DNA from: Vandiemenella viatica
Lineage: Eukaryota > Arthropoda > Insecta > Orthoptera > Morabidae
Direction of reading: 5' to 3'
Assembly (NCBI GenBank): GCA_031002005.1
Contig: JARYHS010013631.1
Span: forward strand, 66,275,832 to 66,339,831
DNA length: 64,000 nucleotides
Within the stretch, counting starts at the first letter, position 1; each line of letters opens with the position of its first letter. Shown here piece by piece: positions 1 through 9,189 of this stretch. Position numbers and translations under genes: made by a program. The notes below the pieces were generated by a model. It did not search any database and was not told the DNA's origin. It saw only the letters and a program-made list of their open reading frames with translations.

Positions 1-228
1 AACAATAAAAAAATATAGTGCTGATGGAAAGAATACTTTCGCTCCATTTATTGCTGCAGTCTGCATTGATTTGTACACGGTCATGGCATGAAGACGAAAA
101 AAACTGATACTTAAAAATGAAATTTACTGAAAACAATGGCCACTTTAATTGAATATTTTTCCTTTCATTAACTTTAGATCATGTGATAGCCTCTTCAATA
201 TGACATTTATTTTCAAAGGTACTAAACC

Positions 229-414
229 CGACCTTCACCTCTGGATTTTTGTATTTTCGTCATTCAGTTAGAACGCTTCCTTGGTTCTGATTCCACGTTA
301 ATCTGTAGGTTCCCTGTACTTGGTAGGACTACCGAGTTAGGTTGAGGCGGCTATGACAGGGGCGGAATGTGTAGCCAATTGAAACTCTGTCCCGACGAGC
401 ACATGGAATTATTA
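229..414 (+). repeat. SINE-C, 5'-truncated copy
   Basis: Matches the body and tail of the tRNA-headed repeats at 22684, 30774 and 60454: 'accttcacctctgg', then 'gattccacgttaa', 'ggttaggttgaggcggct', a block related to 'gtagccaat', and a 'cgagcaca.ggaattatta' tail. The tRNA-like head is missing. The segment normally between the 'cacctctgg' and 'agaacgcttcc' blocks is replaced by a 28-mer that recurs at 700-727. Confidence 0.7.
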
Positions 415-764
415 CTGGAGATTTTTACGTTAGTTTTCGATAAATAGTTTAAAAATACTCTTGTTTACAGTAACAGAGGATTAATTAACCTTGTTACCTA
501 GGCAGAGCTGGCGCCTGGGCAGTAGTGACTCGGAAATTAGCGAGCGAGGCGTGTTCAGGTTATATCCGGCCCTGACTCCCGTCCTTCATAGGCGAGAAAA
601 TTAGCAGAGTCCAGCGACGCAATACCACGTCCCGATTCATTACTCTCGCAGCAAACCAGGCTGACAGCCACATTCATCATAATTGTTTCAGAGATATGAG
701 ATTTTTGTATTTTCGTTATTCAGTTAGTACAGGATAATAAGCACCAAACAGTTAAAATTTTACA
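415..764. other. No recognisable gene
   Basis: Between a SINE-C fragment and a CR1-like tail. It holds only the second copy of a 28-mer (700-727) shared with 244-271. No open frame of interest was seen. Confidence 0.4.
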
Positions 765-1490
765 TTTAATTTAATTTAAATGCGATGGAGTGCTTCCTCC
801 GGTGGCAATTTCCCTACACACCCTCTTTTCCCCTTTCCTTTTCCCACCTACTGTCCCTATACTAATTTCAATTCTAAATTCTTTTAGCGTTTTTGATAAA
901 TTATTCATCATTTCTCTTGGTAATTTAGTCCAATACTGACCTCTTTACCCACGAAAGAAAATCCACCCATACCCTTACTCCTGAAATCAAGTTCCAATTT
1001 GTGGTCATCGTTTTCCTTCATGCGTCTCTCCTAATTCTTCCACCAATATCTTTCCACGCCACATCACCAATATATGCCTTGTACATTCCCATGATTATCT
1101 TCACCCTCCTCCTGCCCACCTAAGAATCCCATTCCAGCTCATTTATTATATCTCTTACTGATTGTGTTCTGCGGTAATTTTCAGAAACAAATCTATCAGC
1201 CCTTCTTTGCACACCCTCCAATTTTTGTATTTGATACCCAAAATGTGGGTCCCATATTACACTACCATATTCAAGCAATGGTCTGACTAAACTGAACTGT
1301 AACCTATTTCCCTTACTTCTCTTGTACATCCTCTCATCCTCTCTCCATCAAGTGAAGGATTTAGAAACCTTTTTATACGTACTACCTGACTAATGTGTCC
1401 TGCCCAGTTGAGTTCGTTATCAAATGTTATACTAAGGTGTTTACATTTCAAATCTTCAACAAGCAATTCTTTCCCCACTTTACCCAATTA
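765..1490 (-). pseudogene. CR1-like non-LTR retrotransposon, 3' end
   Basis: Decayed C-terminal end of a LINE reverse transcriptase plus its 3' UTR. Reading leftwards on the minus strand, 1487-1287 gives a 'LSITFDNELNWAGHISQVV' block. Next, 1329-1120 gives 'LVRPLLEYGSVIWDP..' with '..KLEGVQRRADRFV', the segment downstream of the RT fingers/palm in CR1/L2/Jockey-type LINEs. Around 940-890 comes 'YWTKLPREMMN', the usual C-terminal block. The pieces lie in different frames, so the gene is broken. The 3' end has the signature 'attgccaccgg..gcactccat', also found at 5212-5320 and near 56300. The element is 5'-truncated, as is normal for target-primed insertion. Clade beyond CR1-like is uncertain. 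Confidence 0.8.
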
Positions 1491-2271
1491 TTATTTATTT
1501 TTTATTTGTGTACCTACTAAGCTGACTCTTTTTTGCAACTATCTCATCCTTTTTTTATGGTTTAAAGCTCGTTTAAGACGATCTGGGCTAAGACAATGAA
1601 GCATTCTAAAATAGTAATCGATCTTAGCAAAATACCTATGGTCATTTAAAAATGACTGAGAATTATCCGTTCAAATGCAAATTCCTCTGGAAAATTCTAC
1701 ACGTTAGTAGGAGATAGATGAACGGGGTAAAGAACGATGGATTTGATGAAACTAGTAAAAGTTACCAAGTTGGATATAACGGAATAGACTGGGCTGGTAA
1801 CAACATATATGGAAAGAGAGAGTACCAGAAAGATATTAGAATGGAACACAAAATGAAGATAATCCGGGAGGAAAATGGGATGGATGAAAGAAAAGTACAG
1901 GTTACAGAGAGGAGAGGGTTGAAAAAGTTAAAAATAAAACAGATAGATGATTGGTTGGACAGAAAAAATTACCTCGGTCAAAACGATTGTACGACGACGA
2001 AATATAAGAAAAAGTGGTGAGTAACTTTCACTAAGGTGAAAACACGCATTGTTTACTTGAATATGTTAATAAGAAAACAGAAAAACTATACCTAGAGTAG
2101 AAATTAATTGGTTATTAATATTTAGAATTATTTAGTGATGATGATGGGATACCTTGTATTTTTACAATAAAGAAAATTGATCATATTTCACAATTTTACA
2201 TTTTTTCATGAAATATATAAACTAAAGTATCGGTTTCGACATTCTTAAAAATGATTACTTAACTTAAAAAA
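1491..2271. other. No recognisable gene
   Basis: AT-rich sequence. A 100-codon plus-strand frame (1718-2020) is rich in Lys, Glu, Arg and Asn and matches no family I know. I treat it as chance. Confidence 0.4.
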
Positions 2272-3455
2272 CATGTGCACTTAATTATTATTAAATTATG
2301 GTCAGAGTCTATGTCTGCTCCTGGGTACGCTTTACAGTCTAGAACTTGATTCCTGAATCGCTGTTTGACCATGATATAATCTAGCTGATATCTGCCTGTA
2401 TCCCCAGGACGTTTCCAGGTGTATATTCTTCTTGCATGGTTCTTAAACAGTGTGTTCGCCACTACTAGCTTATATCTTTCACAAATTTCTAGCAACCTGC
2501 TTCCTCGCTCATTTCTTTCTCCTAGACCAAAACTTCCTACAGTATTCCCCTCTTTTCCTTCTCCCACTATTGCATTCCAATCACCCATGATTATTAGATT
2601 TTCCTCCCCTTTCACATATTGGATTAATTCTTCAATTTCAGCGTATATTTCTTCTATTTCTTCGTCATCTTCCTGTGACGTTGGGATATATACTTGTACT
2701 AATGTGGTTGGGACGGGCTTAGTTTCTAACCTCATCAAAATAATCCTGTCACTAAACTGTTCATAATAACTCACCCGTTGCCCTACTTCCTTGTTCATTA
2801 CAAATCCTACACCAGTGACTCCATTAACAGCTTGTGTGCTAATTATCCTGTGTTCCCCAGACCAGAAATCCTGTGCGTCCTTCGATTTAATCTCTCTAAT
2901 CCCAACAACATCTAACTTAAGTTGTTCCTATCTCCCTTTTTAAGTTTTCTAACCTACCTGCCCTATTATACTTCTAATCATTCCACGCTCCGACTCGTAC
3001 AATGTTTCTATCCATTCTGATGACTCCTCTCTGAGCAGTTCCCCACCCGGAGATCCGATTGGAGGACTATTTTACCTGCCGGAAATATTTTACCCAAGAA
3101 GAAGCCATCATGATATATGTAATTTGAGAGGATTACATGTCCTCGGGATACCCTTTGGGTCTTTAATGCAGTAGGTTTCCCGTTGCCTTCTGCATCCCCA
3201 TGCCGTTGATCATTTCTGATTCATCCGACTTTAGGGGCCGTTTCCAACCCCAAGGGCAAGAGGGTGCCCTGAACCGCTCTCCGCTCTTCCGCCCTCCTTT
3301 CGGAGGCCGTTGGCAAGCATTGGGTAACTCCTTTTACCGGGAATCTTTCAGTCGCCAGAGCCTCATCCGTGCAAACATTGTGCACCACGTGAAGGAGAGG
3401 TTGACATTTGGTTGGAAAAAACTAATATAGTCTCTCCCATATCCTTACACCCCTC
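2272..3455 (-). pseudogene. RTE-like LINE: 5' UTR and endonuclease only
   Basis: The minus-strand frame 2798-2259 (179 codons) is an apurinic-type endonuclease (EEP fold) of RTE/BovB-type LINEs. It shows 'DRIILMRLETKP', 'LVQVYIPTSQ', the catalytic block 'IIMGDWNAIVGEGKEGN', 'GLGERNERGSRLLE', 'RRIYTWKRPGD' with 'YQLDYIMV', and 'GADIDSDHNLI' with the conserved SDH. The enzyme nicks target DNA for reverse transcription. Upstream on the minus strand (2800-3455) is the element's 5' UTR, which matches 26182-26520. Homology to the longer copy at 26182-29448 stops at about 2272, just after the endonuclease, so all of the RT domain is absent. The endonuclease stretch has no internal stop, so this copy is less decayed than the longer one. 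N-terminal endonuclease residues (2800-3010) lie in broken frames. Confidence 0.88.
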
Positions 3456-4369
3456 TTAAGTAATAGGCTTTCATAGAATACAATATATTGCAGGCATAAA
3501 GCGCTTATATGATAATTTACCATAATTTGTTGGATACAATATTGCCGCTCGATCCATTTCACAGAAAATTTATTAGAGTTGTTAATCCAGACCTCTCTCT
3601 CTCCATATTCTATCAATCCCGTGCCCTTGCCACCTAACTCGAAACATTTTAAGAAAACGCTACACTCTGATGCTTCACAATTATTTCGTCACACTTTAAG
3701 TTTCCAGTGTTTTCGAGAGTTTCGCTGCCCAACCAAACCTTCATGCTGAGCCAGCACTTGACTTACAATGACTACGAGGCCCGTCTCTTGTCTACGTCCA
3801 TACCATCACCATTCGTTGACAGTGTGTGAATACATGCCGACAATTCCTCTCCGCGCTTTATTTCTTTATAGCTGCAAATACTGTACACCGTGTTCTTAAT
3901 ATTGAAATACTGTACACCTTGTTGTTAGTATTAAAATTACGTAATCAGTCAAATTTTATCATTACTAATAATATGATTAAATATTAAATAATTTTTTCCT
4001 TTGCAAATCCGTTTGTTGTGAAACCTTTTGCCAATAAATCAGAAATGACGACAATAGAGTGATGAAATTTCAAAAGATGTGCAGGACGATAAAAAAAAAT
4101 TCCTTAAGAATGGAGGCGCGTAGACACACGCAGCTAAAATTTTAAAAGATCTCTGGAAGGATGAACGAAATTAGGTCTAAAAATGAAATGAGACAATAGG
4201 ATAAAAGCTCTAAGGATTCAGCCTTAGAATGGATATTAAAAGACTCCCGAAAGCAGAAGAATGATCAAAACAAATAGAAAGAGGAAGGTTAGATAGGCCA
4301 ACCATAATGACGAAGTGTTATTACCATGGTATTCGCATAATATAACGTATAGTTATCCGACAATAAGTC
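3456..4369. other. No recognisable gene
   Basis: Flank of the RTE copy and of the next DNA element. No long frame with recognisable content, no tandem repeat and no RNA gene seen. Confidence 0.4.
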
Positions 4370-4372
4370 TAA

Positions 4373-5853
4373 TGGTGAAACCATGCCGAACAGGTCGCCT
4401 TGCAGGTGGCGGTGGCGGTCGCGCTGTAGGTCGATGTCGCGGTAGATGGGTAAAAACATGCCGCGCAGCTCGCGCTGGAGGGTAGATGTCGAGGTTCTGC
4501 TGCTAGTGTTCACCAGTGTTTTTAAAATCCTTGTAGGTGCCACACGTTGTAAATCGTTAATATTTTGTGTTTAATGCGAGTATCATTTACTTTATTTGAT
4601 CTCCAATTATTTGTGGAAGCGATAACGATAGGTATGATGATGGTCTGTCAGTAGCCACAAAGTGGTGGCTACTTTCTACGGCTGGTATCGGAAAGTTCAG
4701 TTAACAGCAAATAAATGAACGTAGACAAACGCTTGGTGAATTTCACCATTTAAATCAGGATCTGAAAAATCATCCAGACTAATTCCATGCCCACCTACGA
4801 AACACACCACAAACTTAACGGTAAAATCCTGGACAAACTGAAGTCAAATGTTTATAACAGTTACCACAACAATCCAATACATGCTGAGTAAAAACTCGTC
4901 GTGACTATAAATTAATGGTGATTATTGTAAATAAATTAATGTACCGTTTAACAAAACATTTTCGAGTCAAATCTAAAATTTATCAATCCAAAATCAGAAT
5001 TTCTATTTGAAAATCAGAATTTTCCATTTCAAATTCAGTCAACAATTTATTTTAAACAATAATTAGCACGAAATTTTGTTTTTGATTTTTTTAACTTTCT
5101 TTAAATTTATAATGATTGTTGGACTGAATTGTCGGATGTTCCATATTCGTCGGTATATGATGTGTAATAATTTCTGAATAGTCAATCAAGTCATCAACAA
5201 TAGATAATTATTTCAATAGGGGAAATGTAGGTGGGAGCAGGAAAGGAGGAAAGCTGGGTGCGTAGGAAAATTGCCACCGGAGCGTGCGCTCCATTGCAAT
5301 TTAATTAAATATTATTATTATTATAAAATTGTTGTAATTTATCTGCCGCTGACTTGCTTGAAACATTCACTTTTCCGTAGTTGTACAATTTATAAAAATC
5401 TGTAATTATTATTTCATCAGTAATTTATTTAAAACAGAATGTAGCATTGTCAATGTCAGTACTTTGTTAATTTATATCTGCAGTTGTGTAAAACTAAATG
5501 AGATCCATTAAATAAAATAATATTTAGAACAAGACAAAATTAAACAACACCACTCTGTATAATACGAAAGTCGAACTGCGTAATCAATTGTAGAAGCTGG
5601 ATCGCGTGGCCTTGACATAGCTCAGCCAATCAGAGCCAAGCAGACCTCTAGCGGCGCGCTAGGCCGCGAGGTGAAAACAAAATACTTTGTTCTGGCATCG
5701 ACATCCAGCTGAGTGGCGAGCAGCGACGGCGACCGCGAGCGCCTCGGCGTGCGCTGACTCTTTACTAACAATGCTTTTGTTTCACGTGGATGAAACATCT
5801 ACCGCGACCACCAGCGCGACCTACACCGCGAGCTGCTCGGCATGTTTTCACTC
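4373..5853. mobile_element. PIF/Harbinger-like non-autonomous DNA element
   Basis: Left end 'tggtgaaaccatgccg' and the reverse complement of the right end 'gagtgaaaacatgccg' form terminal inverted repeats (about 21 of 26 positions agree). The direct trinucleotide TAA flanks both ends (4370-4372 and 5854-5856), the target duplication type of PIF/Harbinger transposons. GC-rich subterminal motifs of the type 'gcagctcgcg' occur more than once at each end (for example near 4405 and 4465, and inverted near 5830), as transposase-binding sites often do. The interior is AT-rich with no recognisable transposase, and contains a CR1-like 3' tail at 5212-5320. Superfamily assignment rests on TSD and end structure only. 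Confidence 0.55.
5212..5320 (+). repeat. CR1-like 3' tail, extreme 5' truncation
   Basis: About 100 nt with the CR1-like 3' UTR blocks: 'gtaggtgggagcaggaaagg', then 'attgccaccggagcg', 'gcgctccattgcaattt' and a short AT/ATT tail. Same order as 765-1000 (reverse) and 56190-56346. It lies inside the Harbinger-like element, so it inserted after that element. Confidence 0.75.
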
Positions 5854-5856
5854 TAA

Positions 5857-6228
5857 GGTTTCCAAATCCAGCCAGTTTGCCTTAGAGCAGGGTCTCTCAA
5901 ACTCATAGCTTCACGTACCCCTATGAAATTTTCCAAACAGTGGCGAACCCCCTTAAAAAACTGGATTTTTATTATTTTTAAAATAGGGATCTTTGTCTAA
6001 AAATGTAGTACAGTCAAAAAGAGCAATATCTATTTGTTTCTTGTCGCAAGTTGAGTCGATTTTAGGAGTAATTTTGCTCATTTTCAGTCTCAACTCACCA
6101 TGTAGCGTGTAGCACAATGGAGATACGCAGTCAGCCGCCATAACTTAAATCCTGCCGCAATCCCCTATGTTCAATCGGCGAACCCCTAGGAGTTCGCGTA
6201 ACCCACTTCGAGAAACACTGCCTTAAGG
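5857..6228. other. Unassigned intergenic sequence
   Basis: Contains 'gcgaacccc' twice in related contexts ('cagtggcgaacccccttaa' near 5940 and 'cggcgaacccctaggagttcg' near 6176), resembling the ends of another short repeat. No gene seen. Confidence 0.3.
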
Positions 6229-6262
6229 TGGCCACACACGAGCACCAGGCCATTGGGCAACA
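6229..6262 (+). repeat. DNA-element fragment left of the LINE insertion
   Basis: 'ttaaggtggccacacacgag' followed by 'ccaggccattgggcaac'. A related motif, 'ttaaggtctccacacgcgg' followed by 'caggccaaatggccc', lies at 9111-9165. With the LINE (6263-9104) removed, the two motifs would be adjacent, suggesting the LINE landed between two repeats of one host DNA element. Confidence 0.45.
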
Positions 6263-6264
6263 TT

Positions 6265-6314
<50 letters not shown>

Positions 6315-6627
6315 TTTATTACTTTGCTATGTATTTGTTACAAAATTCAGAGATGTATGGTATAAGGTACAAATTACAAGTTGTATGATTCAAGGTATCA
6401 AAGCCAGTTACAAGATACAAGACACAAAATCAAAGTGTGGTGTAAATACAAAGATTTAAGATACAGGCTTCTTGGATGTGAGATACGAAGATACATGCTT
6501 CTGTTAAATTCATCTTTCACAATGTTCACTTCTTATGGGCTTGCAGCGTGGTCGTTCGGTGAGTTTTGTTTTCTTCAGCAGCTGTCTTCTCCTGCGCTCT
6601 TCCGGGTTGGCGCCCCTGTGTGTGTTG

Positions 6628-7695
6628 TTACGGAATGCTTGGGTGTCCGCCCATTACGAGCGATTGCAGTGCATTGCCAAATGAGCTGGCGTAACGGGGA
6701 GAAGTGGTCGCCTTAGCGAATTCTCCCTCCATAAAGGAGATGTAATTGCTGTATTCTTTGTCGTGGTGTTGACAAACATATAGTACTGTGTGGCCTAGCA
6801 GCCATGTTGCGGCGTTTTGTTTCTGTGCTGGTTTTCGGATCATATCCGGTCTGAGGATTTCTTGTAATGAAATTGTGGTTCCGTCCAGCTGTGCTAACTT
6901 GTATTTCAGCCATATCCAAATGCGCTGTGTTTCGCCGCACGAGAAGCGATGTAGAAGGGTGTCTGTGTTGCCGCATTTGTGGCACCTGTCAGTTGCCGAG
7001 ATATGAATCCGAAAAAGTTTTTCGTTTGTCGGTATTAGTTCGTTGGTTGTTTTATACCATGCGGACATTACCTCGGATGGAAGGTTTTTGTTAAAGATGG
7101 TTCGCCAAACTTGGGGCCAGTTAGTGCTCGGATACTTTAATTCAATGTTGTTTCTTTCGGCCATTGTTGAAAGTCTAATATAGATGTCCCTTGTTGTTTT
7201 GGGTGGCGGAGGGTCTAAGCTCGTTTCGAAATAACTTTTTTCTAGAAAATAGATTCTGAGCTGGTTTAAGTTCTTCCCTATGTTTCCTATGTGGACCGGG
7301 GCTTTCGTGCATTGTGGTTTGTAGTGCCTTATAACTGAAGTTGTGAAACTGGAGTCGTTGTTGTCTTTCAGCTTGTCTATTGCATGTATCAGTAAAGCTT
7401 TGCATCTGGCCTTTACATTGATGACGTCCAGGCCTCCCTTTATTTTTGGTCGGGTTAGCGTTTCAAATTTTACCTTGAATATGTCGTTTTGACATACAAA
7501 CCAACATAAGGCTTTTTGCAGATTTTCCGCAATGGGGTCAAGCGCTGGTAATACCTGGGATAAGTAGCTTATTTTCCCTAGGATGCAGGTGGTTATCATT
7601 CTTGACTTTTGGACCATGTTGAGGCTTCTGAAACTATGCGCTCTCAGAATTGCTCTTACTTTATTTAAGGTGTTTCTCCAATTGTTTGTGGACAT
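6628..7695 (-). pseudogene. LINE reverse transcriptase, C-terminal domain
   Basis: 355 codons continuing the RT protein after a frameshift. Residues about 50-60 and 85-97 show '..GKISYLSQVLPAL..' and 'RPKIKGGLDVINVKARCKAL', typical of the segment after the RT palm in L1/Tx1-type LINEs. Near residue 235 'CHKCGNTDTLLHRFSCGETQ' is a Cys/His cluster like the C-terminal zinc-knuckle-like motif of these enzymes, presumed to bind RNA or DNA. The stop is followed by an untranslated region and the poly(A). The frame starts at the frameshift site in an A6 run (7695-7700), overlapping the RT frame by 31 nt. The ATG at its start is fortuitous. Confidence 0.85.
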
Positions 7696-9050
7696 TTTTT
7701 CGGGTTTTCCTCGAGTATTATTCCTGGGGATGTGTGTTTCGTAACTTCGTGGCCCAGAAGATTTTTCTCCGTGCCTGTGAGTCCTTTACCAATGTGAAGT
7801 AGTGCGGATTTGTTAACGTTTACTCTTGCGTTTGTTGCTCGTTGGAAGAGTTTAATGGCGTTTATGATTTTATTCATGTCGTCCTGTGAACTGACATAAA
7901 AGCCCACGTCATCTGCATATGCTCGGCAGCTTACTCGTTTTCCTTCGAAAGGGTAGCCATTGATGGTTTTGTCTATATGTCTTAATAGAGGTTCTATTGA
8001 GATGCTGAAAAGTATCATAGACAGAGGGCATCCTTGTCTTACGGATCGCGTTATTTTGAAGCATCTGGTCAACGTACCGTTGATTTGGAGTTTTGAGGAA
8101 GCATTAGTTGTTATTTTTTCCACCACCGTGGTGAAACTGATGCCTAAGCCAAATTTCCTTAATACTTCTAGCAGAAACTGGTGGTTCACGCGGTCGTAGG
8201 CTTTTTCAAAGTCGGCAAAATATATTGCTGCGCGGGATTTTTTTTCAGCGGCTACGGAGATGACATCCCTGTATTCATTCGTGGCTTGGATTATACCTCG
8301 TCCTGGTATAGGGCCTGATTGATAACTGCCTAGGATCCTGCTTAAATACGGTTCTAGTCTTTTCTTTAACATTCGGGTTAATATTTTGAAATCTGAGTTT
8401 AGTAATGTGATCGGCCTCAATTGCCTCATTTCTTTGCTTTTGCTGTTCTTTGGTAACAGTACGATTATCCCTTCACTGAAGACTTGTGGTATAGTGCCTT
8501 TCCGCCATATTTCATTCATTACTTGGAGTAGTTTCCTGTTTATGAGAGGCCAGAACGTGGAGTAGAATTCAACTGGTATTCCATCAGGCCCGGGGGATCT
8601 GTTTCTTGCTGCCTTTTTAATTGAGGACTCCATCTCTTCCAAGTCAAATTCACTGGACAGGTTTTCCCTTTCACTGTCGGAGATCACACTATTGATGGGT
8701 TCTATGAACTGTTGGGCTGCTCTTTCATCATTTCCTTCCTCTGTGTAGAGATCGGAAAAATACGAGAGTGCGGCGTTGACGATTTCCCCTTGAGTTCTTA
8801 ACGTGTCGCCGTTGTTGTTCTTTATCTCCGTAATCAACGTCTGATCTCTTCTTTTTTGGGCTCTCGTTAAATGATATAGAGAAGCAGTTTCTTCTTCTAC
8901 TATATCTTTAGGCTTTGATCGTAACAATAGAGTGTTTGTGCTGTTTTCCTTAAGCCTAGTTATTTTTGCCTTATATTTTTTAATCAGTGCGAAGGTGGTT
9001 GGGTTTGGGTTCGTTTTTGCATACAGTTCTCGTAGGCATCTATAGTAGAA
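7665..9050 (-). pseudogene. L1/Tx1-like LINE reverse transcriptase domain
   Basis: Long open frame; the sequence stays open upstream of the TTG at 8927 to about 9050, so the true start was lost by 5' truncation. Motifs in order from 8927: 'NRSPGPDGIPVEFYSTFWP' (about residue 110), 'LRPITLLNSDFKILTRML' (about 168), 'IPGRGIIQATNEY' (about 207), 'FADFEKAYDRVNHQFLLEVL' (about 236, first catalytic Asp), 'VRQGCPLSMILFSISIEPLL' (about 297), and 'YADDVGFYV' (about 331; YADD codons at 7908-7919). The catalytic Asp residues are present. The enzyme copies LINE RNA into the nicked chromosome. The frame ends early because of a one-base slip in an A6 run at 7695-7700. The clade call is from motif style, and related clades are possible. 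Confidence 0.9.
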
Positions 9051-9056
9051 TTCGAA

Positions 9057-9104
9057 AATCTTAATGCCTGGAAGGGGATTCGAACCAGCGTCCTACCGAA
9101 TGCG
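9057..9104 (-). repeat. SINE-A tRNA-like head fused to the LINE
   Basis: Read on the minus strand this is 'cgcattcggtaggacgctgg' then 'ttcgaatccccttcc' then 'ggcattaagatttt'. SINE-A at 35745 reads 'cgcattcgggaggacgcggg', 'ttcgaatccccgtcc', 'gagcattcagattt'. The match stops where LINE sequence begins. 'ggttcgaatcc' fits an RNA polymerase III B box. Confidence 0.75.
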
Positions 9105-9110
9105 TTCCAT

Positions 9111-9187
9111 TTAAGGTCTCCACACGCGGACGAGCAAACAGGCCAAATGGCCCAGCGCCGATCCAAAACTCGTCGTGTGTGGGGGAG
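9111..9187. repeat. Short inverted-repeat DNA-element remnant
   Basis: 'ctccacacgcggacgag' at the left and, inverted, 'ctcccccacacacgacgag' at the right bracket about 40 nt that include the palindrome-like 'ggccaaatggcc'. This resembles a miniature inverted-repeat element or one end of a larger one, related to 6229-6262. Confidence 0.35.
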
Positions 9188-9189
9188 CT

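Larger units (their letters stand above)
6263..9112 (-). mobile_element. L1/Tx1-like LINE insertion with SINE head and poly(A)
   Basis: Minus-strand insertion. On the plus strand a 46-T run (6268-6313) is the poly(A) tail. Then come about 310 nt of 3' UTR, the C-terminal frame 7695-6628 and the RT frame running from 7665 up to about 9050. 'ttccattt' occurs at both outer edges (6263-6270 and 9105-9112) and is the likely target-site duplication, though the left copy merges into the T run. At the 5' end, about 48 nt (9057-9104) match the tRNA-like head of SINE-A rather than LINE sequence. The endonuclease and ORF1 are absent. The long poly(A) and mostly intact frames point to a fairly recent insertion. 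Confidence 0.75.

Noticed and set aside
2419..2766. 115-codon plus-strand ORF
   Set aside because: Shadow of the RTE endonuclease frame on the minus strand.
3200..3430. 76-codon antisense ORF in the RTE 5' UTR, open also in the other copy (26205-26435, minus)
   Set aside because: Aligning the two, 56 of 76 residues agree. By my count about 27 bases differ and only about three of these are silent, the opposite of protein-level constraint. The open frame is probably chance on a conserved UTR.
6788..7094. Plus-strand ORFs of 72-75 codons
   Set aside because: Shadows of the minus-strand LINE frame at 6628-7695.
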